NCBI GenBank assembly: GCA_947561715.1
Contig: OX387201.1
Location: 7,334,001 to 7,398,000, forward strand
Length of the DNA: 64,000 nucleotides
Source of the DNA: Ascidia mentula
Taxonomy: Eukaryota; Chordata; Ascidiacea; Phlebobranchia; Ascidiidae
Direction: 5' to 3'
The number at the start of each line of letters is the position of its first letter. Position 1 is the stretch's first letter. The notes under the pieces are model-generated. The model worked only from the letters and a program-made list of their open reading frames with translations. It did not search any database and had not been told where the DNA came from. Below, one piece after another: positions 11,101 to 21,755 of this stretch. Made by a program: the position numbers and the translations under genes.

Positions 11101-14100
11101 TACTTGCTTCTTCGGTTGCGATTGTGGTCGCAAAGCCTTCAGAGATTGCAGCAATTGTCGTAGGTTCGGCTTCTGTAGTTGCTTCTTCGGTTGCCATTGT
11201 GGTCGCAAAGCCTTCAGTGGTTACAGCCTCAGTTGCAATTGTCGTAGCTTCGACTTCTGTACTTGCTTCTTCGGTTGCGATTGTGGTCGCAAAGCCTTCA
11301 GAGATTGCAGCAGATGTCGTAGGTTCGGCTTCTGTAGTTGCTCCTTTTGTTGCGATTGTCGTCGCAAAGCCTTCAGTGGTTGCAGCAATTGTCGTAGGTT
11401 CGGCTTCTGTAGTTGCTGCTTCTGTTGCGATTGTGGTCGCAAAGCCTTCCGTGGTTACAGCCTCAGTTGCAATGGTCGTAGCTTCGACTTCTGTAGTTGC
11501 TTCTTCGGTTGCCATTGTGGTCGCAAAGCCTTCAGAGGTTGCAGAAATTGTCGTAAGTTCGGCTTCTGTAGTTGCTACTTCGGTAGCGATTGTGGTCGCG
11601 AAGCTTTCAGTGGTTACAGCCTCAGTTGCAATTGTCGTAACACCGGATTCTGTAGTTGATTCTTGTGTTGCGATTGTGGTCGCAAAGCCCGTGGTTGCAG
11701 CCTCAGTTGCAATTGTCGTAGCTTCGGATTCTGTAGTTGCTTCTCCGGTTGCGATTGTGGTCGCAAAGCCTTCAGAGGTTGCAGCATCAGTTGCAATTGT
11801 CGTAGCTTCGACTTCTGTAGTTGCTTCTGGTGTTGCGATTGTGGCCGCAAAGCCTTCCGTGGTTACAGCCTCAGTTGCAATTGTCGTAGCTTCGACTTCT
11901 GTAGTTGCTTCTTCGGTTGCCATTGTGGTCGCAAAGCCTTCAGAGGTTGCAGCAATGGTCGTAGCTTCAACTTCTGTAGTTGCTTCTTCGGTTGCGATTG
12001 TGGTCGCAAAGCCTTCAGAGGTTGCAGCATCAGTTGCAATTGTCGTAGCTTCGACTTCTGTAGTTGCTTCTGGTGTTGCGATTGTGGTCGCAAAGCCTTC
12101 CGTGGTTACAGCCTCAGTTGCAATTGTCGTAGCTTCGACTTCTGTAGTTGCTTCTTCGGTTGCCATTGTGGTCGCAAAGCCTTCAGAGGTTGTAGCAATG
12201 GTCGTAGCTTCGACTTCTGTAGTTGCTTCTTCGGTTGCCATTGTGGTCGCAAAGCCTTCAGAGGTTGCAGCAATGGTCGTAGCTTCGACTTCTGTAGTTG
12301 CTTCTTCGGTTGCCATTGTGGTCGCAAAGCCTTCAGAGGTTGCAGCAATGGTCGTAGCTTCGACTTCTGTAGTTGCTTCTTCGGTTGCCATTGTGGTCGC
12401 AAAGCCTTCAGAGGTTGCAGCAATTGTCGTAAGTTCGGCTTCTGTAGTTGCTTCTTCAGTTGCAATTGTCGTCGCAAAGCCTTCAGAGGTTGCAGCAATT
12501 GTCGTAAGTTCGGCTTCTGTAGTTGCTTCTTCAGTTGCCATTGTGGTCGCAAAGCCTTCAGTGGTTACAGCCTCAGTTGCAATTGTCGCAGCACCGGATT
12601 CTGTAGTTGCTTCTTGTGTTGCGATTGTGGTCGCAAAGCCTTCCGTGGTTGCAGCCTCAGTTGCAATTGTCGTAGCTTCGACATCTGTAGTTGCTTCTTC
12701 GGTTGCCATTGTGGTCGCAAAGCCTTCAGTGGTTACAGCCTCAGTTGCAATGGTCGTAGCTTCGATATCTGTAGTTGCTTCTTCGGTTGCCATTGTGGTC
12801 GCAAAGCCTTCCGTGGTTGCAGCATCAGTTGCAATTGTCGTAGATTCGACTTCTGTAGTTGCTTCTTGTGTTGCGATTGTGGTCGCAAAGCCTTCAGTGG
12901 TTACAGCCTCAGTTGCAATTGTCGTAGCTTCAACTTCTGTAGTTGCTTCTTCGGTTGCCATTGTGGTCGCAAAGCCTTCAGTGGTTACAGCCTCAGTTGC
13001 AATTGTCGTAGCTTCGACTTCTGTAGTTGCTTCTTCAGTTGCGATTGTGGTCGCAAAACCTTCAGAGGTTGCAGCATCAGTTGCAATTGTCGTAGCTTCA
13101 ACTTCTGTAGTTGCTTCTTGTGTTGCGATTGTGGTCGCAACGCCTTCAGTGGTTACAGCCTCAGTTGCAATTGTCGTAGCTTCGACTTCTGTAGTTGCGT
13201 CTTCGGTTGCCATTGTGGTCGCAAAGCCTTCAGAGGTTGCAGCATCAGTTGCAATTGTCGTAGCTTCGACTTCTGTAGTTGCTTCTGGTGTTGCGATTGT
13301 GGTTGCAAAGCCTTCAGTGGTTACTGCATCAGTTGCAATTGTCGTAGCTTCAACTTCTTTAGTTGCTTCTTCGGTTGCAATTGTGGTCGCAAAACCTTCA
13401 GTGGTTACAGCCTTAGTGGCAATTGTCGTAGCTTCGACTTCTGTAGTTGCTTCTTGTGTTGCGATTGTGGTCGCAAAGCCTTCAGTGGTTACAGCCTCAG
13501 TTGCAATTGTCGAAGCTTCGACTTCTGTAGTTGCTTCTTCGGTTGCGATTGTGGTCGCAAAGCCTTCAGAGGTTGCAGCATCAGTTGCAATTGTCGTTGT
13601 TTCGACTTCTGTAGTTGCTTCTGGTGTTGCGATTGTGGTCGCAAAGCCTTCAGTGGTTACAGCCTCAGTTGCAATTGTCGTAGCTTCAACTTCTGTAGTT
13701 GCTTCTTCGGTTGCCATTGTGGTCGCAAAGCCTTCAGTGGTTACAGCCTCAGTTGCAATTGTCGTAGCTTCGACTTCTGTAGTTGCTTCTCCGGTTGCGA
13801 TTGTGGTCGCAAAGCCTTCAGAGGTTGCAGCATCAGTTGCAATTGTCGTAGCTTCGGCTCCTGTAGTTGCTTCTGGTGTTGCGATTGTGGTCGCATAGCC
13901 TTCAGTGGTTGCAGCATCAGTTGCAATTGTCGTAGCTTCAACTTCTGTAGTTGCTTCTTGTGTTGCGATGGTGGTCGCAAAGCCATCAGTGGTTGCAGCA
14001 TCAGTTGCAATTGTCGTAGCTTCAACTTCTGTAGTTGCTTCTTGTGTTGCGATTGTGGTCGCAAAGCCTTCAGAGGTTGCAGTATCAGTTGCAATTGTCG

Positions 14101-17100
14101 TAGCTTCGACATCTGTAGTTGCTTCTTCGGTTGCCATTGTGGTCGCAAAGCCTTCAGTGGTTACAGCCCCAGTTGCAATGGTCGTAGCTTCGACATCTGT
14201 AGTTGCTTCTTCGGTTGCCATTGTGGTCGCAAAGCCTTCCGTGGTTGCAGCATCAGTTGCAATTGTCGTAGATTCGACTTCTGTAGTTGCTTCTTGTGTT
14301 GCGATTGTGGTCGCAAAGCCTTCAGAGGTTGCAGCATCAGTTGTATTTGTCGTAGCTTCAACTTCTGTAGTTGCTTCTTGGGTTGCGATTGTGGTCGCAA
14401 AGCCTTCAGTGGTTGCAGCCTCAGTTGCAATTGTCGTAGCTTCGGCTCCGGTAGTTGCTTCTTGTGTTGCAATTGTGGTCGCAAAGCCTTCAGTGGTTAC
14501 AGCCTCAGTTGCAATTGTCGTAGCTTCGACTTCTGTAGTTGCTTTTTCGGTTGCGATTGTGGTCGCAAAGCCTTCAGAGGTTGCAGCATCAGTTGCAATT
14601 GTCGTAGCTTCGGCTCCTGTAGTTGCTTCTTGTGTTGGGATTGTGGTCACAAAGCCTTCAGTGGTTGTAGCATCAGTTGCAATTGTCGTAGCTTCAACTT
14701 CTGTAGTTGCTTCTTGTGTTGCGATGGTGGTCGCAAAGCCTTCAGAGGTTGCAGCATCAGTTGCAATTGTCGTAGCTTCAACTTCTGTAGTTGCTTCTTG
14801 TGTTGCGATTGTGGTCTCAAAGCCTTCAGTGGTTGCAGCCTCAGTTGCAATTGTCGTAGCTTCAACTTCTGTAGTTGCTTCTTCGGATGCCATTGTGGTC
14901 GCAAAGCCTTCAGTGGTTACAGCCTCAGTTGCAATTGTCGTAGCTTCGACTTCTGTAGTTGCTTCTGGTGTTGCGATTGTGGTCGCAAAGCCATCAGTGG
15001 TTACAGCCTCAGTTGCAATTGTCGTAGCTTCGATTTCTGTAGTTGCTTCTGGTGTTGCGATTGTGGTCGCAAAGCCTTCAGTGGTTGCAGCATCAGTTGC
15101 AATTGTCGTAGCTTCGGCTTCTGTAGTTGCTTCTGGTGTTGCGATTGTGGTCGCAAAGCCTTCAGTGGTTGCAGCATCAGTTGCAATTGTCGTAGCTTCG
15201 ACTTCTGTAGTTGCTTCTGGTGTTGCGATTGTGGTCGCAAAGCCTTCAGAGGTTGCAGCATCAGTTGCAATTGTCGTAGCTTCGATTTCTGTAGTTGCTT
15301 CTGGTGTTGCGATTGTGGTCGCAAAGCCTTCAGTGGTTGCAGCATCAGTTGCAATTGTCGTAGCTTCGACTTCTGTAGTTGCTTCTGGTGTTGCGATTGT
15401 GGTCGCAAAGCCTTCAGAGGTTGCAGCATCAGTTGCAATTGTCGTAGCTTCGGCTTCTGTAGTTGCTTCTTGTGTTGCGATTGTGGTCGCAAAGCCTTCA
15501 GAGGTTGCAGCATCAGTTGCAATTGTCGTAGCTTCGACTTCTGTAGTTGCTTCTTGTGTTGCGATTGAGGTCGCAAAGCCTTCCGTGGTTACAGCCTCAG
15601 TTGCAATTGTCGTAGCTTCGACTTCTGTAGTTGCTTCTTCGGTTGCCATTGTGGTCGCAAAGCCTTCAGTGGTTACAGCCTCAGTTGCAATTGTCGTAGC
15701 TTCGACTTCTGTAGTTGCTTCTTCGGTTGCCATTGTGGTCGCAAAGCCTTCAGTGGTTACAGCCTCAGTTGCAATTGTCGAAGCTTCGACTTCTGTAGTT
15801 GCTTCTTCGGTTGCCATTGTGGTCGCAAAGCCTTCAGAGGTTGCAGCATACGTTGCAATTGTCGTAGCTTCAACTTCTGTAGTTGCTTCTTGTGTTGCGA
15901 TTGTGGCCGCAAAGCCTTCAGAGGTTGCAGCCTCAGTTGCAATTGTCGTAGCTTCGACTTTTGTAGTTGCTTCTTGGGTTGCGATTGAGGTCGCAAAGCC
16001 TTCAGAGGTTGCAGCATACGTTGCAATTGTCGTAGCTTCAACTTCTGTAGTTGCTTCTTGTGTTGCGATTGTGGCCGCAAAGCCTTCAGAGGTTGCAGCC
16101 TCAGTTGCAATTGTCGTAGCTTCGACTTTTGTAGTTGCTTCTTGGGTTGCGATTGAGGTCGCAAAGCCTTCCGTGGTTACAGCCTCAGTTGCAATTGTCG
16201 TAGCTTCGACTTCTGTAGTTGCTTCTTCGGTTGCGATTGTGGTCGCAAAGCCTTCACAGGTTGCAGCATACGTTGCAATTGTCGTAGCTTCAACTTCTGT
16301 AGTTGCTTCTTGTGTTGCGATTGTGGCCGCAAAGCCTTCAGAGGTTGCAGCCTCAGTTGCAATTGTCGTAGCTTCGACTTTTGTAGTTGCTTCTTGGGTT
16401 GCGATTGAGGTCGCAAAGCCTTCCGTGGTTACAGCCTCAGTTGCAATTGTCGTAGCTTCAACTTCTGTAGTTGCTTCTTCGGTTGCCATTGTGGTCGCAA
16501 AGCCTTCATAGGTTGCAGCATCAGTTGCAATTGTCGTAGCTTCGACTTCTGTAGTTGCTTCTGGTGTTGCGATTGTGGTCGCAAAGCTTTCATTGGTTAC
16601 AGCCTCAGTTGCAATTGTCGTAGCTTCAACTTCTGTAGTTGCTTCTTCGGTTGCCATTGTGGTCGCAAAGCCTTCAGTGGTTACAGCCTCAGTTGCAATT
16701 GTCGTAGCTTCGACTTCTGTAGTTGCTTCTTCGGTTGCGATTGTGGTCGCAAAGCCTTCAGTGGTTACAGCATCAGTTGCAATTGTCGTAGCTTCGACTT
16801 CTGTAGTTGCTTCTGGTGTTGCGATTGTGGTCGCAAAGCTTTCAGTGGTTACAGCCTCAGTTGCAATTGTCGTAGCTTCAACTTCTGTAGTTGCTTCTTC
16901 GGTTGCCATTGTGGTCGCAAAGCCTTCAGTGGTTACAGCCTCAGTTGCAATTGTCGTAGCTTCGACTTCTGTAGTTGCTTCTTCGGTTGCGATTGTGGTC
17001 GCAAAGCCTTCAGAGGTTGCAGCATCAGTTGCAATTGTCGTAGCTTCAACTTCTGTCGTTGCTTCTTGTGTTGCGATTGTGGTCGCAAAGCCTTCAGAGG

Positions 17101-18205
17101 TTGCAGCCTCAGTTGCAATTGTCGTAGCTTCGACTTTTGTAGTTGCTTCTTGGGTTGCGATTGAGGTCGCAAAGCCTTCAGTGGTTACAGCCTCAGTTGC
17201 AATTGTCGTAGCTTCGACTTTTGTGGTTGCTTCTTGGGTTGCGATTGAGGTCGCAAAGCCTTCAGAGGTTGCAGTATCAGTTGCGATTGTCGTAGCTTCG
17301 ACTTCTGTAGTTGCTTCTGGTGTTGGGATTGTGGTCGCAAAGCTTTCAGTGGTTACAGCTTCGGTTGCAATTGTCGTAGCTTCGACTTCTGTAGTTGCTT
17401 CTTCGTTTGCGATTGTGGTCGCAAAGCCTTCGGAGGTTGCAGCATCAGTTGCAATTGTCGTAGCTTCATCTTCTGTAGTTGCTTCTTGTGTTGCGATTGT
17501 GGTCGCAAAGGCTTCAGAGGTTGCAGCATCAGTTGCAATTGTCGTAGCTTCGACTTCTGTAGTTGCTTGTTCGGTTGCGATTGTCGTCGCAAAGCCTTCA
17601 GAGGTTGCAGCATGAGTTGCAATTGTCGTAGCTTCAACTTCTGTAGTTGCTTCTTGTGTTGCGATTGTGATCGCAAAGTTTTCAGTGGTTGCAGCCTCAG
17701 TTGCAATTGTCGTAGCTTCGACTTCTGTAGTTGCTTCTTGTGTTGCGATTGTGGTCGCAAAGCCTTCAGTGTTTACAGCCTCAGTTGCAATTGTCGAAGC
17801 TTCGACTTCTGTAGTTGCTTCATGTGTTTTGATTGTGGTCGCAAAGCCTTCAGTGGTTACAGCCTCAGTTGCAATTGTCGTAGCTTCGACTTTTGTAGTT
17901 GCTTCTTGGGTTGCGATTGAGGTCGCAAAGCCTTCAGTGGTTACAGCCTCAGTTGCAATTGTCGTAGCTTCGACTTCTGTAGTTGCTTTTTGTGTTGCAT
18001 TTGTGATCGCAAAGCCTTTAGAGTTTGCAGTATCAGTTGTGATTGTCGTAGCTTCGGCTTTTGTAGTTGCTTCTGGTGTTGCGATTGTGGTCGCAAAGCC
18101 TTCAGTGGTTACAGCCTCAGTTGCGTTTACGGGTGATGCCATTATCACGATGACAATATTTGTTACCAACACAATATGAACCAAGTTTATGTTTTTGTTG
18201 ATCAT
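8113..18205 (-). CDS. Mucin gene B: transmembrane mucin with 84-bp repeat, EGF1, SEA-like, EGF2, EGF3, membrane span
   Basis: Nine exons: 18205-10252, 10097-9972, 9908-9817, 9631-9476, 9402-9327, 9257-9111, 8610-8488, 8423-8285 and 8116-8113. They total 8817 bp and encode 2938 aa. ATG at 18205 starts MINKNINLVHIVLVTNIVIV, a signal peptide or signal anchor. Repeats fill about residues 25-2640. EGF1 starts at C2654. The SEA-like module is about 2695-2805 (SVFGGRLYL, later TWPYEVYF) and contains RRRR at 2708-2711. EGF2 and EGF3 have six Cys each. WLLIFVVCACTVGGIAIIIL and following residues form the membrane span, and RRKRKKEVDFEEF begins the tail. The tail ends SDFA whether the last GTGAGT donor is used (GCA TGA) or read through (GCG TGA). 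The EGF2 donor at 9110 (GTGTTT) is weak, but its position is fixed by comparison with A and C, where the exon is also 147 bp. The surface-mucin role is inferred from domain order. Confidence 0.83.
9856..9867 (-). other. RRRR site in the SEA-like exon of gene B (possible proprotein convertase site)
   Basis: LARRRRSATTD follows FGGRLYL. RRRR followed by S fits the R-x-(R/K)-R pattern of furin-like convertases. The module shows no GSVVV-like autoproteolysis motif where SEA domains usually cleave, so this is the best cleavage candidate visible. Use of the site is inference. Confidence 0.35.
10290..18130 (-). repeat. 84-bp coding minisatellite with 75-bp variants in gene B
   Basis: Roughly 95 copies, read on the - strand as a 28-residue unit built on GFATTIATQEATTEVEA followed by a TTIATEAVTTE-type half. 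Variants include TEEATTEVE, TPEATTE, EAATSE and MATEEA. Several units, mainly between 10480 and 12560, are 75 bp and lack nine bases in the GTTGCAGCA/TCAGTTGCA stretch (+ strand). Short higher-order structure is visible: a GCATACG-bearing variant recurs at 15847, 16015 and 16267, spaced by two and three units. Confidence 0.95.
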
Positions 18206-18540
18206 CTTCCCCGATATATATATGTTTTGTATTTAACTATAAAACTATTTGTATTTTCAACTAAAATTTGAACTGTGTATTCTGAAAAAATAAAGTTTAG
18301 TCACAGCCTCTGCTTCTCTAGATTGTCGTGTATATTTTTCTTTTTCTTCTGTATCGCATCCTTTTATGTCTCGCATTGAATTTGGAAAGATTTTTTGCCA
18401 GATCTTTACACTTGCTCCTGCACGACCAATAATTTCACCTGATGCTAATCTTTTCTCGCCTAATACTAAAAGTTACGTCCCCTTGATTGAAATTTATATG
18501 TGTTTAATGGTAATAATACAACAACTATCATAGATATGTG
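18206..18540. other. Region just upstream of gene B
   Basis: It should contain the gene B promoter and 5' leader. It is AT-rich, with a TATATATAT run ending about 15 bases before the gene B ATG. A stretch at about 18298-18332 shares ACAGCCTC and ATTGTCGT with the gene B repeat unit at similar spacing; this is weak and may be chance. I see no coding exon. Confidence 0.35.
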
Positions 18541-18544
18541 AAGG

Positions 18545-18795
18545 TTGCCTGACAAGTTGTGCGCTTGCGCACCAATGAACCCTGGTCGAGCGTTGGGCCT
18601 GGTTGGCCCAGGGTCCTGAGTTTAAATCTTACCGGGAGCTTGATTTTTTAAATCTCGCTCCGACTATTCAGGAAAAAAGTGCCTGATCCAGCTAGGCTGC
18701 AATGCCTGGGCTGACAAGCCTGTAAACCTAAGGATCGCGTTACGATAGCTATGATCGCCAAGGACCTGCGCAGGGGGGCGATCCTTTTAATCATG
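18545..18795 (+). mobile_element. tRNA-derived SINE-like element
   Basis: TGGTCGAGCGTTGG resembles a tRNA A box and GAGTTTAAATCTT resembles a B box, about 35 bases apart, as in an internal RNA polymerase III promoter. A GC-rich body with short inverted segments follows (AAGGATCGC with its partner in GATCGCCAAGG, and GCGATCC), to about 18795. Base composition is unlike the AT-rich surroundings. I see no clear simple 3' tail or target-site duplication. It could also be a decayed tRNA pseudogene joined to unrelated sequence. The family name is not known to me from sequence alone. Confidence 0.42.
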
Positions 18796-19436
18796 CCAAT
18801 GCATGAAATATTCTTCCGTACTTCGATCGAAAACGTACATTTTCATGACAAAACTTATGTTGCTTGAACTGTAACGTGAACATGAAAAAACATTGTAGAA
18901 GGTTACAAACCTCCATACACATTATTAGCATTAAAATATAGATTGTCGTTTACCCACAAAAACACGCATCATAGGCACACTCGTTTCTTTTTTTCCTTCA
19001 ACTCATTGTTGTGTTGTGCTGACAAAATTATACATATATGATGTCATGTCTGATATCTAACCTCATAAGGTTTGATAATCACTTTCCTGTCAAGAGTGTA
19101 GATTCTAATGGTCCTGTGGCACTTCATTGTTTAACTACAAACTCAATGACCCATCTTATCCATTTACGTTTGCTGCCATGATACATACGCTTATTTCTGG
19201 CTTTTTTTGGTGACTGGTCTTACGTCTTGGTAATCTAACCCAAGTGAAACCAAAGTATACCTTGCATACAAACGTTTCTGAGTAAAGATACATAAAATAT
19301 CGCCACATCTTTTGTTGTGTGAAATGGTTTGCCTTTGAGGCGTGTTAGAAGGCACCCTTATTGACTTATAGCAAACAAGCATCGCGATAAAAGGAAAAAA
19401 TTCTCAATGGCGCCTAGACCGGGAAAATTATCCTTA

Positions 19437-19812
19437 CCGTATTTACTCGATTGTAAGCCGCCCTCGATTGTAAGCCGCATGCGACGGTGTTCAAAAATTA
19501 ATATAAGCCGCCCTCGAATGTAAGCCGCACGTTGATGTTAAAGACAAACTTAGGTGCCCTACAACAATAATTGTCAACAAATCTGTCGTTTAAAATTGTC
19601 AGATACGCTGACAACCTTGGGCGATAAAACATACTGGTACGATGGAGCGAGTTGATGGTAAATTTCATTAAAAAACAGAGCGCAGACAAAATATCTGCGT
19701 GACAATAAATGATGTAAGCCACCCTCGAATATAAGCCGCCCTCGATCGTAAGCCGCACAAACGGTAGGTTAAAAAACTTTATAAGCCGCGGCTTACAATC
19801 GAGTAAATACGG
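19437..19812. mobile_element. Non-autonomous inverted-repeat element (MITE-like) with TAAGCCGC subrepeats
   Basis: The left end CCGTATTTACTCGATTGTAA and the inverted right end TTACAATCGAGTAAATACGG match exactly over at least 24 bases when extended with GCCG. Inside each end there are further copies of a TAAGCCGCCCTCGA-type motif (near 19456, 19475, 19504, 19523, 19714, 19733, 19750 and 19785). There is no transposase coding capacity in 376 bp. I could not see a confident target-site duplication and do not assign a superfamily. Confidence 0.7.
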
Positions 19813-21755
19813 CATGCAAATAGGGAATTCCATGTTATGCCTCAGTCAGTCGTAGCCTCAACTCGATCGTTTTACCAGCATTGTACCTGTAACAACAGGT
19901 TCGACATTTTCTTTCATAAGAAAAACGGCCCAAAGAGATTTTGCATTCGAAACGACAAAGATTTGCAAATTCTTGTAAAAAGCAGGTCCGTTAACAAGCC
20001 GAAAAATTTGTTCTAAAAGTTACTTAAAAGTGAAATTTTTAACTAAAGCTTTTAGATTTTAATTCTTTAATAACTGACTCCAAAGCCAACATTTCACATG
20101 AAATCCAAACGTTTTGAGCATCGATGTTCTTATAGGCGTATCATGTAGTAAAATACAATATAAATTGTAACTCATATTCCGTGTTGTAATGTTCATGTAC
20201 ATGACGGCAGCAACATTATAAGTACAGTATGCTCTGAATATAATTATTCATGCCACAATGACAAGTCACACCTTATTACGTACATGTTATACGGTTGGTG
20301 ACCTATGACAACGGAAAATGTTTGGTATGAATAATTGGTAACAACGGAAAAACCTCCCATTGGCAAGGAAATCAAACCCTTTTAAAGTTGATCTTGAAAA
20401 CCAGCAACATTGTAGGAATATCTAAAATATTTCTATTCAAATGTAGTTTACCCTATATTATTTCCTGGGATTTTGGGCGTTTTCAGAAAACTATGTATCG
20501 TTGTAGCTAGAGGTAATATTTGCAATCTGTTCTCGCCGTTTCTGTAAACACCGATCCCAGCATATCTTTTCAGCATACCTTTACGGGCACACCATAAACG
20601 GACCGCAACCTATTACATTTGCTCAGGCCATAGCACTGACGTATGGGCCAAATTACATAAGTGCGCACAGCTCAGGGATTGTAACGAGAATAAAGAACGC
20701 CGATCGAAATTTTATGGGAAAACCTTTCCATCCAGTCGCTGAAATTGAGCACATGTCTCTACCTCCGAATAAAGAAGCACTAAAACGCACAAACACGGAT
20801 ACGTGTAACACACTTTGGGTTTCTTTGAAATACAGAGAAAGGCATTGTTTCTTCATACTAGATACCTCGGCTTAACCTATAGCACATTTATCAAATCACA
20901 TTTTAAATAGTCAAACAAAATTTAACACTGGGAACTTAAGTCAGAAAACCGATCTTTGTTGACAAACCGAACTTACCTCAATATATTCCCACCAATATTC
21001 TTATTTTGAATAGATTTTACGTTACTGGCACCAGACTGTTGCACACACAACACAGTTCAATCCAAACAACAGTTTAAAAAACATGTTTTGGTTGACATTC
21101 GTGACAGCTTCACACTCGCAATTTTACATGTTTGCTAAGTAAATAAATAAATAAAAAATAAGAATTTTATGACGTAACCCTCGTGTATCACTGGTTCATA
21201 CGAACACAACGTTCCAGTTGAACGCAATGTGTATCCAATGAAATGAAGTCTAATGACAACATCTGAAGAAAATCCCTAATTCAACCACGCCATCTGTTTG
21301 AAGATGGTCAGTGGCAGAATCCAAAGTAAAAAAAAATAATAAAATAGTTTTGCAAAAAATAAGATGGTCAGTGGCAGAATCCAAAGTAGAAGTCGTTACG
21401 ATCAGAAGAATGTTTTTTTATTTCAAATGGATTTCACGTAATTTGCAAAAAAGATGGTTAATAAAGTTACGCGTTCCAAATATTTCAAAATTACAAAAAC
21501 AGCGATATCAGGTTTGTTCGCCTATTTAATGTTTTGCATTGCTTGAAAAACGGCGCAAAAAGTCGCCACATGGCAAGGAATAATATTTTATAGTGCAACG
21601 ATCGCTGCACTTCATTCGCAATACACACAAACTTAAAAAAAACTGGACGTAAGACGTGTTGAAACTCAAAGCATGGATTGCAAAAAATATAAGATCTTAT
21701 AAAATAGAAGTGCAATTCGGAAACATTAAAAACTGCCTTCACCGCCGATATCCGG
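19813..21755. other. Intergenic region downstream of gene C
   Basis: AT-rich, with no supported coding exon. It should contain the 3' UTR of gene C. Candidate - strand poly(A) signals are ATTAAA at 21530-21525 and AATAAA at 21422-21417, 226 and 334 bases past the gene C stop. A 28-base direct repeat lies at 21301 and 21361. Confidence 0.4.
21301..21388. repeat. 28-bp direct repeat with A-rich spacer
   Basis: AAGATGGTCAGTGGCAGAAT and the next eight bases occur identically at 21301-21328 and 21361-21388, separated by an A-rich 32-base spacer. This looks like a local duplication in the 3' flank of gene C. Confidence 0.8.

Noticed and set aside
10260-17920. Long + strand Val/Ser-rich and Cys-rich open frames across gene B
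   Set aside because: Same cause as in gene C: an 84-bp unit without stops in these frames. The - strand frame joins to conserved EGF and SEA-like exons.
20653-20856. SEA-exon-like SLFGGR sequence on the - strand, a possible fourth paralogue relic
   Set aside because: Only six residues match, the acceptor phase does not fit the other genes, and no other module exons lie nearby.
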